Below, piece by piece: positions 38,709 through 47,523 of a stretch of 64,000 nt of DNA. Every line of letters starts with the position of its first letter. Position 1 is the stretch's first letter. Source of the stretch: Bacteroidota bacterium (GTDB lineage Bacteria > Bacteroidota > Bacteroidia > AKYH767-A > OLB10); the NCBI GenBank assembly GCA_016709725.1, contig JADJMG010000001.1:941929-1005928 (forward strand). Reading direction: 5' to 3'. The notes below the pieces were generated by a model, which was not told the DNA's origin, did no database searches, and was given only the letters and a program-made list of their open reading frames with translations. Made by a program: the position numbers and the translations under genes.

Positions 38709-40262
38709 TTATTTAAAGGATTGAGTTGGATCAATTATTTTTTCAACTTGAATGTTTTTTGTCAAAGCATTTTGTTCGAAGTCATTGATTAATTCAATAA
38801 CATCAAAAGAAATGGATTTAGATTTTGTATAGTCAATAATAACCTTTGAGTTTTCAGGGATAGAATCTAGCTCTTGTAGAATATTAGCCTTATTGAAAAA
38901 GGAAACTTCTTCTGCAAGCGAAATTCGATGAACTTCATTTCCGTTTTCCTTGGTAATAACATCATGAAGATGAGAATTACGATAACTCTCACGGAGTACA
39001 TAGAATATACCAAATAGAATTCCAATCGTTATTCCTTTTAATAAATCAGTAAAGATGATACCTACAATGGTTACAACAAACGGAATAAATTGCGTCCAAC
39101 CTAAGGCATACATTTGCTTAAACAAGCTGGGCTTTGTTAGTTTGTAACCAACCATCAATAGGATCGCCGCTAAACTAGCAAGTGGTAAAAGATTTAATAT
39201 GGGAGTTAAAATCATGGCGCTAATCAAAAGAAATATGCCGTGTAAAATCGTTGACATTTTTGTTTTACCACCAAAATTAATATTAGCTGAACTTCGTACA
39301 ATAACTTGAGTAACGGGAAGTCCACCGATTAATCCAGAAATAATATTTCCCAATCCTTGCGCTTTTAATTCTTGGTTGGTTGGAGTAACTCTTCTTGCTG
39401 GATCTAATTTATCAGTTGCTTCTACACTCAGTAAGGTTTCTATACTGGCAATGATGGCTAATACTATGGCAACTTCATAAACTTTATAAGAAGTCAACAC
39501 CGAGAAATCAGGAAATGTAAAAAGCCCTATAAATTCAGTGAAATTTTTTGGCTCTGGTAAATTCACTACTTGGTCAGCCGCTAAACTAAAGTTCAAAATA
39601 TTGTTTTGAAATAAATAATTCATCAATATTCCTAAGAAGACAACGACAATAGGTCCTTGTATCAATTGAAATATTTTATGTTTCTTCGTAAGAACAGTAT
39701 CCCATAAAATCAAAATGGCTAACGAGATAATAGCAATTAAAATGGCGCCAGGAGTAAATAGTTCCATGGCATTACTGATGGATGAAAAAGTATTTTCTCC
39801 ATTATTTTGAAAAAACGAATCGTCTCCTTCAGCATCTTTATCATATCCTAAAGCATGCGGAATTTGTTTTAAGATGATGAGCAATCCTATTCCACTGAGC
39901 ATTCCTTTAATGACCGAAGAAGGAAAGAAGTAAGCAACAAATCCAGCTTTCGCAAAGCCCAGAATTAATTGAATGATTCCGGCAAGCACAACAGCCGTTA
40001 AAAATGCAGGCCATGAACCCAATGTAGCGATGGCACTAAAGACGATAACAGCCAATCCTGCCGCAGGTCCACTTACACCTAATGAGGAACCACTCGCCAT
40101 TCCGACTACAATTCCACCAACAATTCCAGCAATGATTCCGGAAAATAATGGCGCTCCAGAGGCTAAAGCGATTCCTAAGCATAAAGGCACAGCAACAAAA
40201 AACACGACTATACTCGCGGGTAAATCATTTTTAAGCTCTTTTAATAATTTTTGTTTTTCCAC
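38709..40262 (-). CDS. SulP-family anion (likely bicarbonate) transporter with STAS domain
   Basis: About 517 aa from the GTG at 40262. The membrane core starts ELKNDLPASIVVFFVAVPL, followed by the signature SGAPLFSGIIAGIVGGIVVG and about eleven more helices; the C-terminal 100 residues form a short STAS domain (VIIDYTKSKSISFDV). An upstream ATG at 40322 is open too, but the TetR-type palindrome (40285-40299) and promoter (40281-40288) lie inside that extension, and homologues begin near KELKNDLPAS, so I choose the GTG. SulP members carry sulfate, bicarbonate or other anions; the adjoining carbonic anhydrase makes bicarbonate the best guess. Confidence 0.88.
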   Translation of the reverse strand: MEKQKLLKELKNDLPASIVVFFVAVPLCLGIALASGAPLFSGIIAGIVGGIVVGMASGSSLGVSGPAAGLAVIVFSAIATLGSWPAFLTAVVLAGIIQLILGFAKAGFVAYFFPSSVIKGMLSGIGLLIILKQIPHALGYDKDAEGDDSFFQNNGENTFSSISNAMELFTPGAILIAIISLAILILWDTVLTKKHKIFQLIQGPIVVVFLGILMNYLFQNNILNFSLAADQVVNLPEPKNFTEFIGLFTFPDFSVLTSYKVYEVAIVLAIIASIETLLSVEATDKLDPARRVTPTNQELKAQGLGNIISGLIGGLPVTQVIVRSSANINFGGKTKMSTILHGIFLLISAMILTPILNLLPLASLAAILLMVGYKLTKPSLFKQMYALGWTQFIPFVVTIVGIIFTDLLKGITIGILFGIFYVLRESYRNSHLHDVITKENGNEVHRISLAEEVSFFNKANILQELDSIPENSKVIIDYTKSKSISFDVIELINDFEQNALTKNIQVEKIIDPTQSFK

Positions 40263-40280
40263 AGTCTGTTTAATTTTAAG

Positions 40281-40288
40281 CAAAGATA
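40281..40288 (-). promoter_or_regulatory. -7 promoter element (TATCTTTG) of the SulP-carbonic anhydrase operon
   Basis: On the minus strand TATCTTTG matches TAnnTTTG and overlaps the left edge of the TetR-type palindrome. The transcript would start near 40276, about 14 bases before the GTG start of the transporter. Confidence 0.55.
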
Positions 40289-40299
40289 GTAATACTATC
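40285..40299. promoter_or_regulatory. TetR-type operator GATAGTAATACTATC
   Basis: Perfect 7-1-7 palindrome GATAGTA-A-TACTATC between the divergent SulP and TetR genes. It overlaps the SulP -7 element and covers the expected -33 position of the TetR promoter (-7 at 40322-40329), so a bound dimer could repress both directions. The same 15 bases occur at 55834-55848 in the control region of a paralogous TetR gene. Confidence 0.8.
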
Positions 40300-40321
40300 A
40301 TAAATAATTGTAAAACTTTCA

Positions 40322-40329
40322 TATCTTTG
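40322..40329 (+). promoter_or_regulatory. -7 promoter element (TATCTTTG) of the TetR gene at 40388
   Basis: Exact TAnnTTTG match, 58 bases upstream of the ATG at 40388, with the operator palindrome 22 bases upstream of it at the -33 position. Confidence 0.5.
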
Positions 40330-40387
40330 TCGAATAATTCTTGTCAAACGAATCAAATAATTGATAATCAATATATAAATTTGCAAA

Positions 40388-41062
40388 ATGGAATACTCTT
40401 TAAATATAAAAATGAATGAAAAGTTGTTTTTGCGCAACCCGGAGCAGACCGATTTGGGGAAAAACATCATTCTTTTTAGTATTCAATTGATCCACGAAAA
40501 GGGGTTTGAAGATTTTACATTTAAAAAACTAGCTACGGCGATCGGAACTACGGAAGCTGGAATTTATCGATACTTTGAAAATAAACACAAGCTTCTTATT
40601 TATATAACGGCGTGGTATTGGAGTTGGCTTGAGTATCGAGTAATTACTTACACAGAAAATATTTTAGATCCTGTAGAGAAATTAAGAAAGGCCATCAAAT
40701 TTTTGGCTACTTCGGTGGAAGATGATATTCGAACCAGTTACGTGAATGAAAGTATTTTGCATCAAATTATTATTTCGGAAGGAAGTAAAGCGTATTTAAC
40801 CAAGCACGTCAACGAAGATAACCAGGACCAACTTTTTAAACCGTATAAAGATTTGTGCTCCGTTATTGGAAATTATATTTTGGAATGCAATCCTGATTAT
40901 AAATATCCACGCTCATTAGCAACCACCATTGTTGAAATGGCCCACATTCAAAATTTCTTTATGCAACATTTACCTGCATTAACTGATTTTGGAAAAAGTA
41001 AAAGCGAATCCAATATTTTAGATTTCTTGGAAGACCTCGTTTTTCATGCGATAAAAAAATAA
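40388..41062 (+). CDS. TetR/AcrR-family repressor, divergent from SulP-carbonic anhydrase
   Basis: 224 aa. The N-terminal HTH spans about residues 20-68, with recognition region TTEAGIYRYFENKHKLL. The C-terminal ligand domain is all-helical with an aromatic stretch AWYWSWLEYRV and a FKPYKDLC block. It is a paralogue (about 60 % identical by eye, with the recognition helix changed at one position) of the TetR at 55888. It is divergent from the SulP transporter across an operator palindrome, so it most likely represses that operon and itself. The inducer is unknown. Confidence 0.92.
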   Translation: MEYSLNIKMNEKLFLRNPEQTDLGKNIILFSIQLIHEKGFEDFTFKKLATAIGTTEAGIYRYFENKHKLLIYITAWYWSWLEYRVITYTENILDPVEKLRKAIKFLATSVEDDIRTSYVNESILHQIIISEGSKAYLTKHVNEDNQDQLFKPYKDLCSVIGNYILECNPDYKYPRSLATTIVEMAHIQNFFMQHLPALTDFGKSKSESNILDFLEDLVFHAIKK

Positions 41063-41106
41063 TTTCATTAGCATAGGAATAAATAAATGGAAGAAAAACA
41101 TTCTAT

Positions 41107-41871
41107 TTATTTTACACGAACATATACCAATTTTATGGACTTGTTATCCGTTGCTCTTTCATCAATTTCAAATTTTCCGATACTCTTTAGCAACAATGCT
41201 AATTTCATATAACCAAAATTTCTAGGATCGAAGGAGGGTTGCTTTTTCAAAATTAAATTACCCACATCGCCCAAGAAAGCCCAACCGCTATCGTCACCCA
41301 AAGAAGTAATGCTGGTGGAAATAAGTTGAATGGTATCGTGACCTATTTTCTGCAAGGCCTCTTTAGTTTCGCTTTTCTTTTTCTTTTGATTTTTTCCTCC
41401 ATGTGAAGAAACTTCTATTACTTCTTCTGGGACTTTTAGAATTTCCAAATAAATAAATTTATCGCAAGCTACAATAAAGGGATTTGGAGTTTTCTTTTCT
41501 CCTAATCCAATCACGAGCATTCCGGCTTCACGTAGTCGAGTAGCTAATCGGGTAAAATCACTGTCGCTGGAAACAATACAAAAGCCATCTACCTTTTCAG
41601 AATAGAGAATATCCATGGCATCAATGATCATATTCGAATCCGTAGAATTTTTTCCTTTCGTATACCCATACTGTTGGATGGGTGTAATTGCATTTTCAAG
41701 CAACACTCTTTTCCATCCACCTAAATTGGGTTGCGTCCAATCGCCATAAATTCTTTTAAAAGTAGGTGTACCATACTTTGCAATCTCCTCCATCATTTCT
41801 TTGATGTTGGTGGAAGGAATATTATCTGCATCGATTAAAACTGCAATGCGGACTTCTTTATTTTCTTTCAT
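41107..41871 (-). CDS. NYN-domain nuclease-like protein with OST-HTH/LOTUS domain
   Basis: 254 aa. The N-terminal PIN-like NYN domain has the acidic residues of the active site: IAVLIDADNIPS, STDSNMIIDAMDIL and IVSSDSDFTRLATRLREAG. The C-terminal about 75 residues (ISTSITSLGDDSGWAFLGDV ... FGYMKLALLLKSIGKFEI) match an OST-HTH/LOTUS fold, which in eukaryotic MARF1 and Oskar binds RNA. A bacterial RNase with RNA-binding tail is therefore likely. Stand-alone gene between the TetR gene (convergent) and a T9SS-type cluster. Confidence 0.88.
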   Translation of the reverse strand: MKENKEVRIAVLIDADNIPSTNIKEMMEEIAKYGTPTFKRIYGDWTQPNLGGWKRVLLENAITPIQQYGYTKGKNSTDSNMIIDAMDILYSEKVDGFCIVSSDSDFTRLATRLREAGMLVIGLGEKKTPNPFIVACDKFIYLEILKVPEEVIEVSSHGGKNQKKKKSETKEALQKIGHDTIQLISTSITSLGDDSGWAFLGDVGNLILKKQPSFDPRNFGYMKLALLLKSIGKFEIDERATDNKSIKLVYVRVK

Positions 41872-42130
41872 TTTTTGTTGATTTATTTTTTGATCTTAAT
41901 TGAAAAGATTTTTCTAAAATAGAATGGAACAAAGATCAACTTTTTAAGCTAATTAATAAATATTTTTGAAAAGGGATTAAAGCTTGTACATAACCTGCTA
42001 GATGTTTAATGCGTATTTAATAAGACCTTATATTATTAAGCCTCCTAGTCACAACTACGAAGCTTAATATTTCAATTAAATAAAGTTGCAATTATTGTTT
42101 CACCATTTTCTTGGTCGATAAATATGGCCA

Positions 42131-42700
42131 TCACAAACCAATGTGTAGTTTTGCAGCAGTTGATTCATGTGCATGCAATAAATGCGCAGCACCAAAAGCG
42201 GTATAATCTCCTATTCCAACAAAGCCTGCATCTGCACCGGTTCCGCCCACTATTTCAATTGCTTCATTAGTTGCCCCAGTATTTGAGCCAGAGGAAAGAC
42301 GAAGCACACCCCTTGAAGCATGCATATTTAGAGCATTTGCTGTATTTGCAAACCAAATTCGAAGCATTTCATCTGTTCCTCTCAACATCCGCCATGAATC
42401 TCCGATGTTTGTGGCAGAAGAATTTGTCCTGAAACTTTCATTGGTAGAAAGCGGTGCAACATGAAGCCATGAAGATGGACTAGTTGTGCCTATACCCAAT
42501 TCACCAGCTGTTGTTAATCGCATCATAAACAAACCAAGATTAGTGTAATCAGTTGCAAAATTTAAAGCTGTTCCATCATCAGTACCAACATAATTCGTTG
42601 CGTCACTTGTGCCGTTGTTTCCAATAATGCGCCAATCTTGAGCATAAATTCCTTGTGTTAAGAGAATTAAAATGATAAATGTAGCAGTTAAGTTTTTCAT
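42131..42700 (-). CDS. Secreted tail-fibre-like protein, probably truncated
   Basis: 189 aa with a signal peptide (cleaved at IYAQD). The middle carries the GIGTTSPSSWLHV motif common in Bacteroidota and phage tail-fibre or adhesin proteins, followed by NALNMHASRGVLRLSSGS and VGIGDYTAFGAAHLLHAHES. It ends LHIGL without the chaperone or sorting domain usual for such proteins, so it may be truncated. The 43725-44159 gene is a partial paralogue, sharing the block NALNMHASRGVLRLSS at DNA and protein level. Confidence 0.7.
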   Translation of the reverse strand: MKNLTATFIILILLTQGIYAQDWRIIGNNGTSDATNYVGTDDGTALNFATDYTNLGLFMMRLTTAGELGIGTTSPSSWLHVAPLSTNESFRTNSSATNIGDSWRMLRGTDEMLRIWFANTANALNMHASRGVLRLSSGSNTGATNEAIEIVGGTGADAGFVGIGDYTAFGAAHLLHAHESTAAKLHIGL

Positions 42701-42710
42701 AGTTTTATAT

Positions 42711-43670
42711 TTAAAAGATTAATATTTTGAAATACTTTCTATTTTTAAAGTTATCTATAGTAAGTACATAATAACCTACTTCCAAATCATTTGTTGGTAT
42801 TTCAACAACTTCGGAATTCGTTTCTAAAACTTTAACTAATTTGCCATCCACGGAGTACAAATTCAATTTTATTGCTTCATTTTTATTAATATCAATTTTA
42901 ATTGATTCTCCACGTTTAACAGGATTTGGAAAAATTGTTATCGAATTGTTATTGTTTGAAAAGTCATTTAATCCAATAATTGAATCAACTGAAATTAAGG
43001 AAACCATATCAATATAATAGTAAGCTGAAGTGCTCATTCCATTTCCACTGTCTGCATCTACATATGTCGTATTAATGCTGTCTTTGAAATTTCCAATTGT
43101 AATAAACAATTCTCCACCAGTGGCAGTATAAATTCCAGAAATAGGTGTCCAATTTATACTATCTGTAATAATATTTCCTTGAGGATTTTCAACTTGAGGA
43201 ATTAGCGGAAGGTTTAAACAGTTAAGGGAAGATGGTGGTTGCGAACTAAAATATGCACCAATATCATCGGTTGCATACCCAAAATAATTTGCTCTCGAAA
43301 CATAGAATTGCAATTTATATTGTTTTCCTCCTAATAATGTATCTAATAACTGTGAAGTAATGTATTCCCTAGTACCATAGGAATTGGGAGGTTTTGCAAC
43401 AAAAATTCCAACATATGCAATTCCGTCAAATGGAATTTGAAATCCTGATGGATTTTGAAGAGCAGAATATCCGCAAGATGGTTGCAACCCATAATAATAA
43501 TCAGGGGTACAATCAGTAGGCGTGAACCAAGGATATCCTACGTTCGGATAGTAGGTAAAGCTATCACAATTCAATGTATCTTCAAAACTGGAATTAGGTA
43601 CTAAATTCAGTTGAGCCCTCACTTGCGGTGAGAAGAGTAGTAAAAGCAGAAAAACTTTTATTGCATTCAT
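42711..43670 (-). CDS. Secreted protein with T9SS type A sorting domain
   Basis: 319 aa with a signal peptide (cleaved at VRAQL). The N-terminal LVPNSSFEDTLNCDSF opening is shared by a large group of Bacteroidota extracellular proteins with a jelly-roll fold; one beta-sandwich of about 200 residues follows (YVGIFVAKPPNSYGTREYI, YYIDMVSLISVDS). The C-terminal 75 residues (ITIFPNPVKRGESIKIDIN ... KNRKYFKILIF) are the T9SS signal. Ligand unknown. The -7 promoter element lies at 43694-43701. Confidence 0.88.
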   Translation of the reverse strand: MNAIKVFLLLLLFSPQVRAQLNLVPNSSFEDTLNCDSFTYYPNVGYPWFTPTDCTPDYYYGLQPSCGYSALQNPSGFQIPFDGIAYVGIFVAKPPNSYGTREYITSQLLDTLLGGKQYKLQFYVSRANYFGYATDDIGAYFSSQPPSSLNCLNLPLIPQVENPQGNIITDSINWTPISGIYTATGGELFITIGNFKDSINTTYVDADSGNGMSTSAYYYIDMVSLISVDSIIGLNDFSNNNNSITIFPNPVKRGESIKIDINKNEAIKLNLYSVDGKLVKVLETNSEVVEIPTNDLEVGYYVLTIDNFKNRKYFKILIF

Positions 43671-43693
43671 AAAAAGAAAGAGTTATAGATAAC

Positions 43694-43701
43694 CAAAGAT
43701 A
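43694..43701 (-). promoter_or_regulatory. -7 promoter element (TATCTTTG)
   Basis: Exact TAnnTTTG match on the minus strand, 23 bases upstream of the T9SS protein start at 43670. Confidence 0.4.
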
Positions 43702-43724
43702 AATATATATTATTAAAAACCTAA

Positions 43725-44159
43725 TTATTGATGAAATAAAGTATATGCAATCGTTAGAATAGAGGAAAGACGAAGTACACCTCTTGAAGCATGCATATTT
43801 AGAGCATTCGCCGTTGTTGCAAACCAAAATTTAGCCATTTCATCATTGCCTCGGAACATTCTCCAGTTTGATGCAGTGGAACTTGGTACCTGAGTTCTGA
43901 ATACTTCATCTGCAGTAAATCCTCCTGCAGTTTGCGGTGTTGTTAAATTGGTATTAACATGAAGTGCGGATCCAATATTGACAGTACTAAAATCCCCGAT
44001 TCCAATACCTGTAACACCATTTGGATTAGGAGTAGTTGAACCGATAGAACCATTGGTTGGATTACTCCATTGCCAATTCTGAGAATATGATAGATGAGTC
44101 AACATAAGGAAGGAAATACCTGCCATTCCTGAGATCATTTTTTGATTCAAGTTTTTCAT
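43725..44159 (-). pseudogene. Truncated paralogue of the tail-fibre-like secreted protein
   Basis: 144 aa with signal peptide (cleaved at LSYSQN) and middle region RMFRGNDEMAKFWFATTANA then NMHASRGVLRLSS matching the gene at 42131-42700. After LRLSS similarity stops abruptly and the frame ends in 12 unrelated residues (ILTIAYTLFHQ), so the C-terminal half, including any sorting or chaperone domain, has been deleted at about 43765. Probably a remnant of gene duplication. Confidence 0.65.
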
Positions 44160-44175
44160 TTTTAAAATAGTTAAA

Positions 44176-45603
44176 TTAATGCTTTAGAAATACTTTTGAG
44201 ATGAATTGCTTTGCAGATGAAAGACGGAGTAAATAAACTCCATTGGAAAGATTGGAAATATCCATTAGATAAGGGGAAGTAAAACTACCTGCAGCTTTAT
44301 AGCAGAGATTGCCTAACACATCAAACAAAGCAATCTCATTTATTCCACTTCCCCAAACCTCAATCCAATCTCTAGCAGGATTGGGAAATAAATTAAATTT
44401 ACTATTATTATACTCAACTAAACTTGTAGGATTACATCCTAGAATTGAAGATACATCATAGTAGCTTTCGTTAGACTCACTTAACCCACTAGTTGCATTT
44501 CTATTCATTAATGAGAAGGAATTAAAACTAAAATTACAAGATGCACCAGACAAATTTGGGCTATTAATTACAGATAACATTGTATCCGGGTTAGAAATGT
44601 AACTATTTACATAAATTTTTCCATCCGGTGCATTTTGTAAAGTCCTGAAGCCAATTCCGCTTCCAATGGTTTGTCTAGAATTCAAAATCAGCACAGAATC
44701 ATATTGTGAAACATCAAATTGAATCAAAGTTGCAGTTGCTATTCTTCCAACATATAATTTTGAATTATCTGGTGAAAAAGTTATTCCTACATTTATTGCA
44801 CCTGAGTTTAAGGGAATAATTGTGTCAAGCAACAAGATAGGGTTGGAAGCCTGTCCAGTGTAACTATCAAATTTATATATTTCACATTTCCTTAATATTG
44901 TATCCAATCCTAAGGCAAGCATCATTCCATTTGGAGAGAATTTCATTTGACCATACCAATCTCCGCCTGTCATATTGGTGCCTACAGTACTTACAACGGC
45001 GTTGGTGTTTATTCCATTGCTCGTTACAAGGTATGCACGGAAAGTATTATTGTTTATTTCATGTCCCATTACCCATACATTTGTATCATTGCAATGATTA
45101 ACTGCTGCTAACTTTTCGGTGCATGGAGTAAAAAGTAATATATTTTTCTGCAGAATATCAACATCCCCCAAACCTCCATCAAGGTTCATGTTAATCACTG
45201 TGAATCGCATTCCATTAGCGCCAAAATTTTCAGATTCATCAGTTGTAAAAAGCTAATAAATGTTAGGAGAAAGAGGCATGGGTATTATCAATGCTTGCTG
45301 CGAACTACTTCCATTTGCTCCACCCATGATTCCAGTACCATTGGGCATCACCTGATGATTCCGATTCCATACGCTTCTGCCATCGCTGTAAAACTGTAAA
45401 TTACCGGCTGTATCACTTATACTTGCACATCCCTCACTGGTAACCAAAGCACCATTTGTGTCTGCTACCGCTGTACCGCTACTAAAATCAATACCCGCTT
45501 GGTTACCAAAATACCAATGCCAAGTGCGTTTGATTTGAGAAGGCTGTGCACTGCAAAAGTTAAATTGAAAGAAAAAGAATAGGATGCCAAGCATACACTT
45601 CAT
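44176..45603 (-). pseudogene. T9SS surface protein with WD40-like propeller, interrupted by an in-frame amber stop
   Basis: Opens with signal MKCMLGILFFFFQFNFCSAQ and then WHWYFGNQAGIDFSSGTAV, typical of a Bacteroidota cell-surface family in which this block is followed by GALVTSEGCASISD and NGTGIMGG-type motifs. The frame then meets TAG at 45253-45255 (SPNIY-stop-LFTTDES) but continues in the same frame with FSPDNSKLYVGRI and NAPDGKIYVNS propeller strands to the T9SS end NLFPNPARDWIEV...KVFLKH. A Tyr codon is expected at the stop (family pattern NIYYLFT), so a single-base change explains it. Restored length is about 475 aa. Confidence 0.82.
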
Positions 45604-46014
45604 TCGACATTTTATTAAGTTATTTTTTTCCTCAAAAGAAGAAGGAAAAGGTATGGCTAACCTTTCAAAGAGAATGATATCCATTTGCTTTGTTTTATAA
45701 AAGTTAAAATAGTATTGAACTTAAATAATGTCTTACCCAGTGAAGTTAGACACAGGCTTCTTCTTTTCAATAAAAAAGCAATGAAAGGTCTCATAAGAGA
45801 ATAAATTAAAATACAAATCAAATGTAAAGAAAGATTTGGATTTTCAACTAAATTAAATTGTAAAATTCATAATACATTAGAATTTAATCGTGTAAATCGT
45901 TAATTTAATGAGCAAAAGACAAGATTTGTTTTAAGATGATTCCGAAATGTATTAATTGAAAAAATTAATATTAGTAGAATGTAGATTGAATTTAATTTTT
46001 TTTAAAATGGATAA
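45604..46014. other. AT-rich non-coding stretch
   Basis: About 410 bases between divergent blocks; the frame upstream of 45603 (up to 45684) is an in-frame extension without family support. No RNA gene, repeat or strong promoter recognised. Confidence 0.4.
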
Positions 46015-46614
46015 TCAATAAACATGTTTACCTATTGACCATCCTTTTTCTTTTAAAAATTTATTGCCTGATTCAATCGCTCCCGTTTCCATTTGTGTTC
46101 CCATGGAATCGTTCCAGCGATTTAAAAATCCGAAGAGTGCAACCACTCCTAAAATTTCTACAATTTCTCCTTCGTCCCAATATTTGCGAAGGGCATCTGC
46201 AATTACATCATTCACTGCATTTGGAATCACAGATGCTGCAAATGCAAAATCTAACGCTGCTCTTTCTGCTTCAGAAAAGGCAGCATGTGTTTTATAATCC
46301 CAAATATTTTGTAATTGATCTTCTGTTGCACTGTAACGCTCTGCTGCACGAATGGTATGTGCTTGACAATAGTTGCAACCTGCGGTGTAACTGCTGATGT
46401 AACCAATCAATCGTTTCAGCGCACTCGTCACACGACCTTTATTTTCCATCACCGCTTTGTTCATTTCAATAAACGATGTTGCAATAATAGGTCGGTGATG
46501 CATCGTCATTACACTGTTTGGACAAAAGCCCAGCGTTTCATTATAAAAGGCAACGAGCTTTTGAAGGTCAGGATCATTTACACTCGACTTCGGATTAACT
46601 AATGGTTGCTTCAT
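46015..46614 (-). CDS. Carboxymuconolactone decarboxylase/AhpD-family protein
   Basis: About 199 aa. The active-site CxxC and downstream His appear as TAGCNYCQAHTIRAAERY (AhpD-like peroxidase/alkylhydroperoxidase fold, about residues 85-102). Two helical repeats surround it. I chose the ATG at 46614 over the TTG at 46626. Proteins of this size in Bacteroidota are often called peroxidase-related; the thiol pair supports a redox role, the substrate is unknown. Confidence 0.85.
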   Translation of the reverse strand: MKQPLVNPKSSVNDPDLQKLVAFYNETLGFCPNSVMTMHHRPIIATSFIEMNKAVMENKGRVTSALKRLIGYISSYTAGCNYCQAHTIRAAERYSATEDQLQNIWDYKTHAAFSEAERAALDFAFAASVIPNAVNDVIADALRKYWDEGEIVEILGVVALFGFLNRWNDSMGTQMETGAIESGNKFLKEKGWSIGKHVY

Positions 46615-46741
46615 TATTTTTTGCAAATTTTAGTCTAAAATAACGAATACTACTGAATTGAAAAGCGACCCCAGGAGGAAATCGAGTATAGTTTCTAAAG
46701 GAAAATTGAAAGGAGGAAACAGAAAAGTACGAGGAAAAATT

Positions 46742-47197
46742 TTAATTACGAATAATTTTTACTTGTGTCGCAGCTGGACCTTTAGGGCCCATCATAATTT
46801 CAAAAGTCACCAAATTATTTTCTTTAATAGCTTCTAACAAATTGTTCGCATGAACAAAAATACTTTCTTGTGATTCACTGTCTTTAATAAAACCAAAACC
46901 TTTCGCATCGTTATAAAAACTAACCACACCTTTGCGAATAGGATCATCGGACAAGGTATCGTCACGTTTCGGAATTCCTATGGTGATGGATTCTGCGGAG
47001 ACAACCGTTTTCTTGGTGGGATCGGGCGGAGTAGAAGTAAGCATTCCGTTTTCATCCACATAAGCCATCATATCTTCCAGACTACTTGACTTAGGATTGT
47101 CTTTTTTCGCTTCCTTTTTTTGCGCTTTCTCCTTCCGCTTCTTATCTTTTTTACTTCTTACTTCCTTCTTATTAAAGGATTCTTGTGATCTACCCAT
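46742..47197 (-). CDS. Cold-shock-domain protein with basic N-terminal extension
   Basis: 151 aa. The first about 40 residues are strongly Lys/Glu-rich (KKDKKRKEKAQKKEAKKD). The C-terminal cold-shock domain carries RNP-1 as KGFGFIKDSE and RNP-2 as IFVHANNL, so it should bind single-stranded nucleic acid. It lies downstream of a small Csp gene on the same strand, with a terminator between them. Confidence 0.92.
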   Translation of the reverse strand: MGRSQESFNKKEVRSKKDKKRKEKAQKKEAKKDNPKSSSLEDMMAYVDENGMLTSTPPDPTKKTVVSAESITIGIPKRDDTLSDDPIRKGVVSFYNDAKGFGFIKDSESQESIFVHANNLLEAIKENNLVTFEIMMGPKGPAATQVKIIRN

Positions 47198-47234
47198 TTT
47201 TATTTTTAGAAATTGTGTTTTATGTTTCTACTAA

Positions 47235-47268
47235 CAAAAAAGCCTATCACTTGTGACAGGCTTTTTCT
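47235..47268 (-). terminator. Terminator between the two cold-shock genes
   Basis: AAAAAGCCTATCAC / GTGACAGGCTTTTT forms a 14-bp stem with one mismatch and a two-base loop flanked by A- and T-runs on either side. It follows the small csp gene and probably separates the two cold-shock units. Confidence 0.8.
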
Positions 47269-47292
47269 TACAAGAAAGTTAAATTGTAAATA

Positions 47293-47484
47293 TTAAACTA
47301 CCTTTACATTTACCGCGTTCAAGCCTTTTTTGCCTTCTTTCAAATCGAATTCAACTGCATCACCTTCTCTGATCTCGTCGATCAATCCAGAAATGTGTAC
47401 AAAGTGTTCTTTGTTGTTGCCTTCTTCGCAGATGAAACCAAAGCCTTTAGCTTCATTGAAGAATTTTACTGTTCCTTTACTCAT
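47293..47484 (-). CDS. Cold-shock protein CspA-like
   Basis: 63 aa single cold-shock domain: GTVKFFNEAKGFGFICEEG contains RNP-1 (KGFGFI) and FVHISGL is RNP-2. It binds RNA and single-stranded DNA, typically as an RNA chaperone. Monocistronic: -7 element upstream (47516-47523), terminator downstream. The 5' leader is about 27 bases, shorter than the long thermosensor leader of E. coli cspA. Confidence 0.95.
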   Translation of the reverse strand: MSKGTVKFFNEAKGFGFICEEGNNKEHFVHISGLIDEIREGDAVEFDLKEGKKGLNAVNVKVV

Positions 47485-47515
47485 GTTAATTAATTTTTGT
47501 TTTAAATATAGGTGG

Positions 47516-47523
47516 CAAAGTTA
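47516..47523 (-). promoter_or_regulatory. -7 promoter element (TAACTTTG) of the small csp gene
   Basis: On the minus strand the element reads TAACTTTG, 31 bases upstream of the csp ATG. A TTG triplet lies 15 bases further upstream. Confidence 0.45.
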
